Assembly: GCA_044230315.1 (NCBI GenBank)
Contig: JBGARJ010000016.1
Span: forward strand, 1-64,000
DNA length: 64,000 bases
Source: M3007 sp044230315
GTDB taxonomy: Bacteria > Bacteroidota > Bacteroidia > Chitinophagales > Saprospiraceae
Direction: 5' to 3'
In this document: positions 38,906 to 47,488 of the stretch, piece after piece
Numbering within the stretch: position 1 is the stretch's first letter
Layout: each line of letters begins with the position of its first letter
The notes under the pieces: generated by a model
Told to the model about the DNA's origin: nothing
Seen by the model: the letters and a program-made list of their open reading frames with translations, nothing else
The model's database searches: none
Position numbers and translations under genes: made by a program

Positions 38906-40294
38906 GTGTCTGAAAATAAGTTGTTTAGCATATTTAACTCCTTGAGCGGTGTGGAAAAGCGGGAATGTGCTAATTTTTTGCGCAGCCCGTATTTCAACCA
39001 GCGCAGCGATGTAGTGGCCCTTTGGCACATATTGCTGGATTCAAAAGGGAACCCACCCGATGCCCGGGTTGCTTTTCAGCAGTTGTATGCCGGTGAAGCA
39101 TTCGACGACGCCCGTTGGCGGCACGTCCAATCGTTTCTGCTTTTGCAAATCGAAAACTTCCTCGCCCAACGCGCCCTCGAACAAGTACCGCTGCTGTACG
39201 ACCTGCACATGGCTCCGGCTTACCGGGAAAAGGGCCTGGCCAAGCCATTGAACAATGTCTTGCAGCGGGCCGCCGGCAAATTGAGTCAGCTGCCGCGCGA
39301 CCAGGAATTTTACTATTGGGAATACCGGCTGGAGTGGGAAAAATATGCCGCCACAGAATCGGACACCCGCAGTCGCGACAATAACCTGGCGGCGGTGAGC
39401 CGCTCGCTCGACGTCTTTTTGCTGGCCTCCAAGTTGCGTATGGCCTGCCTGATGGAATCACACCGGGCGGTATACAACACGGCGTACGATTTGAGTTTCC
39501 TGCCGGCGTTGGTGGCTTATTTGGAGCACAATGCCTTGCGCGAAATCCCGATCATCGCGTTGTATTACCATTGCTACCGGGCGCTCACCGGCGGGCAGGA
39601 GGCTGATTTTCGCGCCTTCCGCCGGCAATTGGAGCGGCAAGGCGACCAGCTGCCCGCCGGTGAGCGCCGCACGTTTCTGCTGCTGGCGGTCAACTACTGC
39701 ATCCGCCGGCTCAACACTGGCGCAAGCGCCTATATCCGCGAGGCCTTCGACCTGTACCGGATTGGCCTCGACAGCGCGGCTTTGCTCGAAAACGGCCGGT
39801 TGGGCCGCTTTGCCTACAAGAATATCGTTGCCCTGGGCTTGCGCCTGGAAGAGTTCGCCTGGGTGGAAGATTTCATCCACCGCTATGAACCCTATCTGGA
39901 ACCTAAATACCGGGCGGCCAACCGCGATTACAATCTGGCCCGGTTGTATTTTGCACAAAAGGACTACCATAGTGCCATGCCGTTGCTGGCGCAGGTGGAT
40001 GAGAGCGACCTGCTGCTCAACCTCGACAGCCGCGTCATGCTGCTCAAAATGTACTACGAGTCGGGCGAATGGGATGCGCTCGAAGCCTTGCTTTCCAGCT
40101 TTAAGGTGCTGCTGCTGCGCAAAAAAAAGGTGATCGGTTATCACCAAAGCCACTACCTCAACACGCTGCGCTATATCCGGAAATTGACCCGCCTGAATCA
40201 AAACGACAAGCAGGCGGTGGCCGCTTTCCGGGCCGAAGTGTCGCAGAGTAAGACGATCAACGAGAAAGAATGGCTGATGGAGCAATTGATTTGA
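38906..40294 (+). CDS. Large helical protein of unknown function, paralogue of the gene at 16278
   Basis: The 462-aa product is all-helical with solenoid-like repeats and no catalytic motif. I chose GTG 38906 for two reasons: it follows a TATCTTTG promoter box at 38861, and it gives an N-terminus (MSENKLFSIFNSLSGVEKRECANFLRSPYF) that aligns with the paralogue from residue 1. The frame is open further upstream, where an ATG at 38792 is possible, but that part overlaps the promoter. The signature is FLxSPYF near residue 25 plus ..LYAGEAF. near 58. It is the reverse neighbour of a T9SS gene and convergent with the SDR gene. Function unknown. Confidence 0.85.
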   Translation: MSENKLFSIFNSLSGVEKRECANFLRSPYFNQRSDVVALWHILLDSKGNPPDARVAFQQLYAGEAFDDARWRHVQSFLLLQIENFLAQRALEQVPLLYDLHMAPAYREKGLAKPLNNVLQRAAGKLSQLPRDQEFYYWEYRLEWEKYAATESDTRSRDNNLAAVSRSLDVFLLASKLRMACLMESHRAVYNTAYDLSFLPALVAYLEHNALREIPIIALYYHCYRALTGGQEADFRAFRRQLERQGDQLPAGERRTFLLLAVNYCIRRLNTGASAYIREAFDLYRIGLDSAALLENGRLGRFAYKNIVALGLRLEEFAWVEDFIHRYEPYLEPKYRAANRDYNLARLYFAQKDYHSAMPLLAQVDESDLLLNLDSRVMLLKMYYESGEWDALEALLSSFKVLLLRKKKVIGYHQSHYLNTLRYIRKLTRLNQNDKQAVAAFRAEVSQSKTINEKEWLMEQLI

Positions 40295-40319
40295 TGTGCC
40301 TTGTTAATGGCTTGGGGGA

Positions 40320-41084
40320 CTAAAGATTAATCCCGCCGCTGGCTTCGATGCGCTGGCCGTTGATCCATCCGGCAGCCGGCGAGCACAGAAACGCGGCAAT
40401 GCCGCCGATGTCTTCGGGCTCGCCGACACGGCCGAGGGCGGTGAGCCCGGCCAGTATTGCCTTCCGTTGCGGATTGGAGCGGATGGCAGCGTTGTTGAAA
40501 TCCGTTTCGATGGGGCCGGGCGCCAGTACATTGGCCGTCATGCCACGGGCGCCGATCTCTTTGGCCAGGTAGCGGGTAAAGGTTTCTATGGCGCCTTTCA
40601 TGGAAGCGTACACCGAATAGCCCGGCACGCAGAAACGGGTGGTGCCGGTGGAGATGTTGATGATCCGGCCGCCGTCGGCCATCATCGGCAACGCCCATTG
40701 TGTCAGGAAATAAATGCCTTTGAAATGGACATTCATAAATTGGTCGAACAGCGCCTCCGTAACTTGTTCAAAAGGTACGGTGGCGCCCATGCCGGCATTG
40801 TTGATCAGAAAGTCGAAATCAGAGCGCCCGAAATGGGTCTGGAGTTGTTGAGCCAGCAGGTTCAAAAACGGTTTATAACCGGGGATATCACCCATATCCA
40901 GTTGCAAGGCAACGGCTTTCCGGCCCATTTGCCGGATTTCCGCGACCACGCCCTCCGCTTCGGCTTGTTTGGTGTGATAGGTTATGACCACATCCACACC
41001 GCTTTCGGCCAGCCGGAGGGCCATGTTTTTCCCTAAACCGCGGCTGCCGCCGGTGATGAGCGCTATTTTATTCGTGTGTTCCAT
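40320..41084 (-). CDS. Short-chain dehydrogenase/reductase (FabG-like)
   Basis: The 254-aa product is a classical SDR: cofactor motif ITGGSRGLGKNMALRLAESG near residue 10, NNAGMGATVPF near 92, catalytic Ser in NISTGT region and Tyr-x-x-x-Lys as YASMKGAIETFTRYLAKEIGARGM near 158. The C-terminus ..AGWINGQRIEASGGINL is typical. The cofactor is probably NADP (Ser-Arg after the first Gly motif). The substrate is unknown; it could be a 3-oxoacyl reductase or a sugar/alcohol dehydrogenase. A TACCTTTG box lies at 41117-41124. Confidence 0.92.
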   Translation of the reverse strand: MEHTNKIALITGGSRGLGKNMALRLAESGVDVVITYHTKQAEAEGVVAEIRQMGRKAVALQLDMGDIPGYKPFLNLLAQQLQTHFGRSDFDFLINNAGMGATVPFEQVTEALFDQFMNVHFKGIYFLTQWALPMMADGGRIINISTGTTRFCVPGYSVYASMKGAIETFTRYLAKEIGARGMTANVLAPGPIETDFNNAAIRSNPQRKAILAGLTALGRVGEPEDIGGIAAFLCSPAAGWINGQRIEASGGINL

Positions 41085-41116
41085 TGTGTTAAACCTTTTG
41101 GTATGAGCATAAGGCC

Positions 41117-41124
41117 CAAAGGTA
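41117..41124 (-). promoter_or_regulatory. -7 box of the SDR gene
   Basis: TACCTTTG on the minus strand matches TAnnTTTG, 32 bases upstream of the start codon. Confidence 0.6.
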
Positions 41125-41331
41125 CGCTACCCCCCGTCGCTTCGCTCCTGAGGATGCCGGATGATCGGGAATTGGTGATCAAAAATGCCATTCTCCGCCA
41201 ACCTTACTACCTTAGCGCTGTTCTTTATTCAAATCTTTCAGTTTTTTTTGAAACCGACAACTCCGCCCCGTTCATCCGTACCTGTTTTCTCCGAACTTTT
41301 ACCTTCACAACCTTCGAACTATCCTTTTGGC

Positions 41332-42300
41332 ATGAGCCTCGACACCATTAAACAGCCGATTGCCGCGGAGTTGGACATCTTTGAAGCGCGTTTCCGCGAT
41401 GCCATGCGAAGCCACGTGCCGTTGTTGGACAAGATTACCTGGTACATTGTGCAACGGAAAGGCAAGCAGGTGCGCCCAATGCTGGTGTTGCTCAGCGCCC
41501 GGCTGTTTGGCCCCATCCAGGAAGCCTCGTATACGGCCGCTTCATTGGTGGAGTTGTTGCATACCGCCACCCTGGTGCACGACGACGTAGTAGACGATGC
41601 CTACGAACGCCGCGGTTTTTTTTCGATCAATGCTTTGTGGAAAAACAAGATCGCGGTTTTGGTCGGCGATTTTTTGCTCTCCCAAGGCTTGCTGTTGAGT
41701 GTACGGCAACAACAATTTCACCTGCTGGAGATCGTGAGCCAGGCCGTAAAAGAAATGGCGGAAGGCGAACTGCTTCAGATGGAAAAAGCCCGCCGGCTCG
41801 ATATTAAAGAGGAAATATATTACGACATAATCCGGCAGAAAACGGCTTCCCTGATTGCCGCGGCGTGTAGCGCCGGCGCCGCCAGTACGGCTCCCGATGA
41901 AGCATGCGTACGGCTGGCGTACCGTTTTGGTGAAAAAACCGGCATGGCCTTCCAGATCCGCGACGATCTGTTTGATTTCGGTACCGACGACGTCGGTAAA
42001 CCGCTGGGGATCGACATCAAGGAGAAAAAAATGACTTTGCCGCTCATTTACGCCCTGTCGAAGGCCGACCGCTCCACGCGCCGGCATATCATCAACCTCG
42101 TGAAAAACGAGAGCGACAAAACCGAAAAAGTGGCTGAAGTGATTCAATTTGTCCGGCAGAGCGGCGGGTTGGAATACGCCCAGGCGGCCATGTACCGGTT
42201 TCGGCAAGAGGCGTTCGACATATTGGATGAAATGCCCGAAGGCCCGGCCCGGCAGTCGTTAAAGGACCTGCTGCTGTTTGTTACCGAGCGTAGAAAATGA
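41332..42300 (+). CDS. Trans-isoprenyl diphosphate synthase (polyprenyl synthetase)
   Basis: The 322-aa enzyme elongates isoprenoid chains, probably to the octaprenyl or similar length used for quinones. Both aspartate-rich motifs are visible: LVHDDVVDDAYERRG near residue 82 and FQIRDDLFDFGTDDVGKP near 210, with KGKQVRPMLVLLSARLFG (substrate-binding Lys/Arg) near 41. The residues before the first motif (..LLHTATL..) are of the long-chain type. I chose ATG 41332; the upstream open frame is hydrophobic and not family-like. It is convergent with the CorC-type gene, 27 bases apart. Confidence 0.93.
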   Translation: MSLDTIKQPIAAELDIFEARFRDAMRSHVPLLDKITWYIVQRKGKQVRPMLVLLSARLFGPIQEASYTAASLVELLHTATLVHDDVVDDAYERRGFFSINALWKNKIAVLVGDFLLSQGLLLSVRQQQFHLLEIVSQAVKEMAEGELLQMEKARRLDIKEEIYYDIIRQKTASLIAAACSAGAASTAPDEACVRLAYRFGEKTGMAFQIRDDLFDFGTDDVGKPLGIDIKEKKMTLPLIYALSKADRSTRRHIINLVKNESDKTEKVAEVIQFVRQSGGLEYAQAAMYRFRQEAFDILDEMPEGPARQSLKDLLLFVTERRK

Positions 42301-42327
42301 CGGCATGCTGTTTTTGGTGCAGGGGTT

Positions 42328-43623
42328 TCAGGCTTCGTCGTTCAGTACGGCGATCCGGTTGATCAGCACCTTGTCGATCTTGCTTTTATCCATGTCCATG
42401 ATTTCGAAGCGGTAGCCTTCCGACTCAAAGTGGTCGCCGGCCTGCGGGATCTCGCTCATTTTATACAGGATATAGCCGGCCAGGGTGGCGTAGTCGGCGT
42501 CGTCCAGGTCAAATTCTTTCAGGTTGATGGTCTCGCGGAGTTCGTCGATCGGAATGGCTCCTTCCACCAGCAGGCTGCCGTCTTCCCGCGTCACGATGGC
42601 AGGCGCTTCCACGTCGTCCACATCGGGCAAGGCGCCAAATATGTTTTCCGTTAAATCGTGTAAGGTGATGATCCCCTGGATGGAGCCGTATTCATCCACC
42701 ACGATGGCGAAATAGTTGCGTTCCTTCCGGAAGCGTTCCAATATTTTGAGGGCATTCATGGTTTCGGGCACATAAAGCGGCGGCATGAGGATATGCTGCA
42801 GGCTGAAGCCCGGTTTGTGGCAATTGTCGATATAATCGCGCAACCGGACCACTCCCAGGATATTTTCAATGGTATCGGCACAGACCAGGAATTTAGTGTA
42901 GCCGCTTTCCCGGATAATTCGGTCGTTTTCCGCTTCCGGCGCGTGCAAGTCGAGCCACTCAATGTCGTTCCGATGCGTCATGATGGTATAGGCGTCGCGG
43001 TCGGCAAAGCGCAGAATATTTTGAATGAATTCGCTTTCTTTCTGCTCGAGCACTCCTTGCTGGTTGGCCATTTTCACCATCAGTTTGATCTCTTCTTCCG
43101 AGATCTGTTGCTGATCGCTGGGTTTGATAAACAGCATCCGCATGAAAAGCTTGGTCGACCAACTCAGGAAAGAAGAGATCGGCCCGGTGATGCGGGTAAT
43201 GAAGCTCATCACCGGCGCGATGCGCAGCGCCAGCGGCTCGGCGTTTTGAATGGCAATATACTTGGGAGCCAGCTCGCCAATGACCAGCGACAAATAGGTG
43301 ATCAGGGTGACGACAATGGAGATAGAGATCTGATCGGCGTAAGGCTCCAATACCGCAAAATGGCGGACGAGTGGCGCGAGTTGTTCGCCGATCTTGACAC
43401 CGCCGTAAGCCCCTTCCACGATACTGATGAGCGTAATGCCGATCTGCATGGCGGAGAGGTAATTGTCGATGTTATCGAGCAGATCGACGGCAAGGGCCGC
43501 GTTGTGGTTTCCCTTTGCTTTTTCGCTTTCGAGTTTGGCGCGTTTGGCCGTTATCAGGGCAATCTCACCCAGCACCAGAAAGCCGTGCAGGACGATGAGG
43601 ACGAGTATTATGGCTATTTCCAT
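42328..43623 (-). CDS. CNNM/CorC-HlyC family membrane protein
   Basis: The 431-aa product has a DUF21 (CNNM) membrane domain with about four helices (MEIAIILVLIVLHGFLVLGEIALITA.., ..ISIVVTLITYLSLVIGELAPKYIA..), then a CBS pair (residues about 210-330, IMTHRNDIEWLDL.., ..MNALKILERFRKERNYFAIVVDEYGSIQGIITLHDL) and a C-terminal CorC_HlyC domain (..LLVEGAIPIDELRETINLKEFD..). Family members transport or sense Mg2+/Co2+; the older name 'hemolysin' is misleading. I chose ATG 43621-43623. A TACTTTTG box lies 14 bases upstream. Confidence 0.92.
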   Translation of the reverse strand: MEIAIILVLIVLHGFLVLGEIALITAKRAKLESEKAKGNHNAALAVDLLDNIDNYLSAMQIGITLISIVEGAYGGVKIGEQLAPLVRHFAVLEPYADQISISIVVTLITYLSLVIGELAPKYIAIQNAEPLALRIAPVMSFITRITGPISSFLSWSTKLFMRMLFIKPSDQQQISEEEIKLMVKMANQQGVLEQKESEFIQNILRFADRDAYTIMTHRNDIEWLDLHAPEAENDRIIRESGYTKFLVCADTIENILGVVRLRDYIDNCHKPGFSLQHILMPPLYVPETMNALKILERFRKERNYFAIVVDEYGSIQGIITLHDLTENIFGALPDVDDVEAPAIVTREDGSLLVEGAIPIDELRETINLKEFDLDDADYATLAGYILYKMSEIPQAGDHFESEGYRFEIMDMDKSKIDKVLINRIAVLNDEA

Positions 43624-43636
43624 GAAAAAAGTACCG

Positions 43637-43644
43637 CAAAAGTA
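43637..43644 (-). promoter_or_regulatory. -7 box of the CorC-type gene
   Basis: TACTTTTG on the minus strand matches TAnnTTTG; the transcript would have a very short leader. Confidence 0.55.
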
Positions 43645-43748
43645 CCGCAAACTGTCGGATTCAAGACAGGATTTTTATTTGGTTGCCTGAAAGGCCGTAA
43701 AAAAATGTTAAAACAAAAAAAAATTTTTGCTCGAATACAATAACTGCA

Positions 43749-43756
43749 TACTTTTG
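43749..43756 (+). promoter_or_regulatory. -7 box of the sigma factor gene
   Basis: TACTTTTG matches TAnnTTTG, 127 bases upstream of the ATG at 43884, and is divergent from the CorC-type promoter. Confidence 0.55.
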
Positions 43757-43883
43757 GCAGCGCAATACAGTTCACCAACACGCTTTCTCCCACCAAAATT
43801 TTCTTTTGCTTATCGGCTAAAACTTGTACACCACTTAAATGCTCTTAATTTAACTGGTAAAACAGCAAACAAATCCTTTGCTC

Positions 43884-44468
43884 ATGCAAGTTATGCCGAT
43901 GATCAACGATCACGAACTGATCGCACGTTACGTAGATGGTGACGAACAAGCCTTTGAAACGCTTCTGCACCGCTACAAAGCAAAAATCTACACTTCCATT
44001 TATCTGTTTGTCAAAGATCAGGCGCTTGCCGAAGACATTTTCCAGGAAGTCTTTATCAAGATCATTGACACCCTGCGCAAGGGCAAGTACAACCACGAAG
44101 GCAAATTCGTGCAGTGGGCCATGCGGATTGCGTACAACATGTGCGTGGATTACCACCGCCGCAACAAACGCCGCTCCCACATCAATCCCACCGAAGAATT
44201 CGATATTTTCGAAGTTTTGCGCCTCAGCGACGACGGCCCGGAAACGCAGATCATGCGCAGTGAGATGCACGACCGCATCCGCCGCCTGGTGGATGCGCTC
44301 CCACCCGAACAACGGGAAGTAGTTATTCTCCGGCACTATGCCGACATGAGTTTCAAAGAAATTGCTGCCCTCACCCGCGTAAGCATCAACACCGCTTTGG
44401 GGCGGATGCGTTACGCCTTGATCAATATCCGCAAAATGATGGCGGAGCGGGAGATCGTCCTGCAATAA
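43884..44468 (+). CDS. ECF-type RNA polymerase sigma factor
   Basis: The 194-aa product has sigma region 2 (YVDGDEQAFETLLHRYKAKIYTSIYLFVKDQALAEDIFQEVFIKIIDTL) and region 4 (VDALPPEQREVVILRHYADMSFKEIAALTRVSINTALGRMRYALINIRKMM) and no region 3, so it is an ECF sigma factor. No anti-sigma gene with a membrane segment is adjacent, unlike many Bacteroidota ECF loci. ATG 43884 is chosen; ATG 43893 (MPMINDHEL) is equally possible, and a TTG at 43878 is less likely. A hairpin follows the stop. Confidence 0.93.
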   Translation: MQVMPMINDHELIARYVDGDEQAFETLLHRYKAKIYTSIYLFVKDQALAEDIFQEVFIKIIDTLRKGKYNHEGKFVQWAMRIAYNMCVDYHRRNKRRSHINPTEEFDIFEVLRLSDDGPETQIMRSEMHDRIRRLVDALPPEQREVVILRHYADMSFKEIAALTRVSINTALGRMRYALINIRKMMAEREIVLQ

Positions 44469-44497
44469 GCCCGTCCTCCTTTTGCGCGTGATTTCGG

Positions 44498-44538
44498 GTG
44501 CGGTGGAATCGTTTCAGCGAGAAACGACTTCACCGCAC
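44498..44538 (+). terminator. Hairpin after the sigma factor gene
   Basis: GTGCGGTGGAATCGTTTC (44498-44515) pairs with 44521-44538 with one mismatch around a five-base loop. It begins 29 bases past the stop codon. There is no strong T-tract, so the terminator role is likely but not certain. Confidence 0.6.
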
Positions 44539-44635
44539 TCGCATATTTAGGACGTTGCGTGACCGCCTACTCCGTAAATCTTTACCGGAATGAACACCCG
44601 GCTTGCATTGCCGGCGCACCTTGTCCGGAAAAAAC

Positions 44636-45139
44636 ATGAAAAACATCCTTTTCTTTTTCGCCTTGCTGCTGGCCGGCAGCGCAGGAACTGCGCAGACACC
44701 TGCCAACGATCTTGACTTTTGGCTCGGTGCGTGGGACCTCCGCTGGCAGGATACCGACAGCACACAAGCCACTGGTACCAATCAAATTACCCGAGAACTG
44801 GACGGCAAGGTCATTTGCGAAAATTTTCTGGCGCAGAGCGGCCAGGCCGCCGGCTTTGCCGGCCACAGCTGGTCGGTTTTTGATCAACGGGCGCAAACCT
44901 GGAAACAAACCTGGGTGGATAGCCAGGGCAGTTACCTGGATTTTACCGGTGGCCGGGAAGGCGATATTTTTGTGTTTCGGCGCCGCTTTACCGGCAAAGA
45001 CGGGGCCTTGATCCAGCAAAAAATGGTGTTTCACGATATTCAATCCGACCAATTCGTGTGGGATTGGATGCGCAGTGACACGGATGGCCAAACCTGGCAA
45101 CTCCAATGGCGGATCTACTACACCCGGCGAAAATCCTGA
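44636..45139 (+). CDS. Exported DUF1579-like protein
   Basis: The 167-aa product has a signal peptide (MKNILFFFALLLAGSAGTAQ). The mature part, DLDFWLGAWDLRWQDTDSTQATGTNQITRELDGKVICENF.., matches the lipocalin-like DUF1579 pattern (FWxGxW followed by beta strands with Gly/Trp repeats). Function unknown; periplasmic. I chose ATG 44636 since the longer frame upstream adds a charged non-signal extension. It lies between the sigma factor hairpin and the tatC promoter, so it is probably monocistronic. Confidence 0.82.
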   Translation: MKNILFFFALLLAGSAGTAQTPANDLDFWLGAWDLRWQDTDSTQATGTNQITRELDGKVICENFLAQSGQAAGFAGHSWSVFDQRAQTWKQTWVDSQGSYLDFTGGREGDIFVFRRRFTGKDGALIQQKMVFHDIQSDQFVWDWMRSDTDGQTWQLQWRIYYTRRKS

Positions 45140-45254
45140 GTCCAGAAGGCCTGGCGCTGCAGGCGGGCGCTTTCCGCCTGCAGCGAACACCGGGCCCGGT
45201 TGCTATTTGGCGGAGAAACCTGTTGGGGCCCCGGTAAGAAACCCTTAAACCTTT

Positions 45255-45262
45255 TACATTTG
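45255..45262 (+). promoter_or_regulatory. -7 box of tatC
   Basis: TACATTTG matches TAnnTTTG, 26 bases before the ATG. Confidence 0.65.
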
Positions 45263-45288
45263 CCCCGTCAAAGCAGCGTCGCAACAAT

Positions 45289-46176
45289 ATGGCAATGGAT
45301 CAAGTACACGAAGAAGAGCGTTTTCGCAAGGAAAAAGGGGAAATGTCCTTTTTCGAGCATATTGAAGAGTTGCGGGGGCATATCCTGCGCTCCGCCTTTG
45401 CCATTCTTGCCGTGGGAACGGTCTTTTTTCTAAATAAAGAGTTTGTTTTCAACACTATAATTTTTGGGCCGCGCAATCCGGATTTTCTTTCTTACCGCGC
45501 CATGTGCGGCGTTTCCCATCTGGTAGGCTTGGGCGACAACCTGTGCTTTCAACCTGTGCAATTTCAGATCATCACGCGCCAATTGGGTGAGATCTTGATG
45601 GAGCACCTGTATATTTCGTTCTGGCTCGGCCTGATCGGCGCCTTTCCGTTCGTCTTATGGGAGTTTTGGAAATTCATCCGGCCAGGGTTGCACGACAAAG
45701 AGCAAAAGGCCATTCGCAGTGTGGTAGGGGTGTGCTCAGGGTTGTTCTTGCTGGGTGTGGCGTTCGGATATTTTATCATCGCACCGTTTTCCATCAACTT
45801 TTTGGCCGGATATACGGTTGCCGGCGCCGAAGTATCGCCGACGCTGGATTCGTACGTAACCTATATGACCATGTTTACCGTACCCACCGGTCTGATCTTC
45901 GAAATGCCGGTGGTTGCATACTTTTTGACCAAAATAGGAATAATCGGGCACAAATTCCTGCGGACCTACCGGCGCCATGCTGTTGTCGTCATCCTGATCA
46001 TCGCAGCCATTATCACCCCGCCGGATGTGGTTTCCCAGACCATCGTAGCCATTCCGCTCTATATGCTTTACGAAGTGAGCATTGTTGTATCCACTCGCGT
46101 ACAACGAGCCCGGGAACGGCAAGCAGAGCTGGAGGATAGCAAACAACGCCGCGATCTGGAGCCGCGGGAAGGGTGA
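45289..46176 (+). CDS. tatC: Twin-arginine translocase subunit TatC
   Basis: TatC is the receptor for twin-arginine signal peptides. The 295-aa product has the conserved start FFEHIEELRGHILRSAFAILAVG with the Glu and Leu-Arg positions used for signal binding, six membrane helices, and the block PFVLWEFWKFIRPGLHDKEQKAIRSV. The loop between the first two helices is long (about 70 residues), as usual in Bacteroidota. The C-terminal tail is charged. tatA is not linked. The gene ends 6 bases before the convergent lpxK gene. Confidence 0.95.
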   Translation: MAMDQVHEEERFRKEKGEMSFFEHIEELRGHILRSAFAILAVGTVFFLNKEFVFNTIIFGPRNPDFLSYRAMCGVSHLVGLGDNLCFQPVQFQIITRQLGEILMEHLYISFWLGLIGAFPFVLWEFWKFIRPGLHDKEQKAIRSVVGVCSGLFLLGVAFGYFIIAPFSINFLAGYTVAGAEVSPTLDSYVTYMTMFTVPTGLIFEMPVVAYFLTKIGIIGHKFLRTYRRHAVVVILIIAAIITPPDVVSQTIVAIPLYMLYEVSIVVSTRVQRARERQAELEDSKQRRDLEPREG

Positions 46177-46182
46177 CGGAGG

Positions 46183-47250
46183 CTACACTTTAAAATCCAG
46201 CAGAAATCGCTGCACTTCTGCGCGAAATTCCACTTCGTCATTATCGCAAAATTCGACCTCTACCGGCAAAACCAGTACCGGCAGGTTGTGCTTCCACAAA
46301 AAGGCAGCATGCAACTCGAGCCGGGTAGCATCTTTTTCCGTCGTGAGGATCACCTTGTTTTGGCCGGGCATGGCATCCAGCCGGCGGCGGATAATTTCCA
46401 GGTCGGGTTCATCAAAAAAATGATGATCGGAATATTCCAGGGCTTGCACCGAATGTACCGTTTGCCCGAGGTATTGCAACAGATAATCGGTGTTGGCGAT
46501 GGCGCTCACCAGCAACACGTCGGTGCTTAATTCCAGTGACCGCCGCTGATCGGGGCGCAGCAGGTCGTAGGGCAAGCCATAGCGGTAACGGGAGAAGAAA
46601 ACGCGTTGCCGCGGAAACGCGTCGATCTCGCGCAGCATGTCCTGACGCTGCTTAGCGGTCAGTCCCGGCGGACATTTGGTGACAATGATAACGTCGGCCC
46701 GGCGATACTCGAATCGTCCTTCGCGGAGCCGGCCCGCCGGCAGCAGCCAATCGCGAGTGAACGGGCGGTTGAACTCGGTCAGCAGGATATTGAGGCCGGG
46801 CGTCACGGCCAGGTGCTGAAAAGCATCATCGAGCAATATGCACTGGAGGTCCGGGTTTCGTTTTACCAGTTCGGGTACTCCCAACGCGCGGCTTTCGCCT
46901 ACGGCGATAGCGGTATCCGGAAATTTCCGTTTGAACTGCAGCGGTTCATCGCCGGCATCTTCTGCCGTATCGATCACGCTCACCGACCGGAAGCCCATCG
47001 TTTTGCGACCGTAACCCCGGCTCAGGACGGCAACTTCCAGGTATTGGTCGAGCCAACGCAGCAGATATTCGATGTGCGGGCTTTTCCCGGCGCCGCCAAC
47101 CGACAGGTTTCCCACGGAAATAACCGGCAAGTCGAACCGTACGCTCCGCAACAGCCCGATGCGGTACAACAGGTTGCGCAGGCCTACACCCAGGCCATAT
47201 AACAGGGCCAGGGGGAGCAGGAGGATTCGTATGACAATGTCGTCCGACAT
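46183..47250 (-). CDS. lpxK: Tetraacyldisaccharide 4'-kinase
   Basis: The enzyme phosphorylates the lipid A precursor at the inner membrane, which shows that the organism makes lipid A. The 355-aa product starts with a membrane-associated helix (IRILLLPLALLYGLGVGLRNLLY) and has the P-loop VISVGNLSVGGAGKSPHIEYLL near residue 43 (the family form is GGTGKTP). ILLDDAFQHLAVTPGLNILL near 140 holds the second nucleotide-binding block, and ..VILTTEKDATRL.. near 285 the C-terminal one. I chose ATG 47248-47250. It lies downstream of tRNA-Phe on the same strand, with a terminator between. Confidence 0.94.
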   Translation of the reverse strand: MSDDIVIRILLLPLALLYGLGVGLRNLLYRIGLLRSVRFDLPVISVGNLSVGGAGKSPHIEYLLRWLDQYLEVAVLSRGYGRKTMGFRSVSVIDTAEDAGDEPLQFKRKFPDTAIAVGESRALGVPELVKRNPDLQCILLDDAFQHLAVTPGLNILLTEFNRPFTRDWLLPAGRLREGRFEYRRADVIIVTKCPPGLTAKQRQDMLREIDAFPRQRVFFSRYRYGLPYDLLRPDQRRSLELSTDVLLVSAIANTDYLLQYLGQTVHSVQALEYSDHHFFDEPDLEIIRRRLDAMPGQNKVILTTEKDATRLELHAAFLWKHNLPVLVLPVEVEFCDNDEVEFRAEVQRFLLDFKV

Positions 47251-47280
47251 GGCAAAAGTCAATGGCAACGAAAAAACAAA

Positions 47281-47309
47281 AAACCCGAAGGTTTTTCACC
47301 TCCGGGTTT
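47281..47309 (-). terminator. Terminator of the tRNA-Phe transcript
   Basis: AAACCCG (47281-47287) pairs with CGGGTTT (47303-47309), with an inner AGG/CCT step; on the minus strand a T-rich run follows. It lies between tRNA-Phe and lpxK. Confidence 0.8.
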
Positions 47310-47315
47310 GGCCGG

Positions 47316-47388
<73 letters not shown>

Positions 47389-47408
47389 AGCCTTATTTTT
47401 AAGCGGGG

Positions 47409-47416
47409 CAAAGATA
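47409..47416 (-). promoter_or_regulatory. -7 box of tRNA-Phe
   Basis: TATCTTTG on the minus strand matches TAnnTTTG, 20 bases upstream of the mature tRNA 5' end. Confidence 0.65.
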
Positions 47417-47488
47417 ATGGCACTTCTGACAAATTATGAAGCGCGGCGCGCAATTTTTTCTGTTTCCTTGCATTATTTTCGCCCGGTC

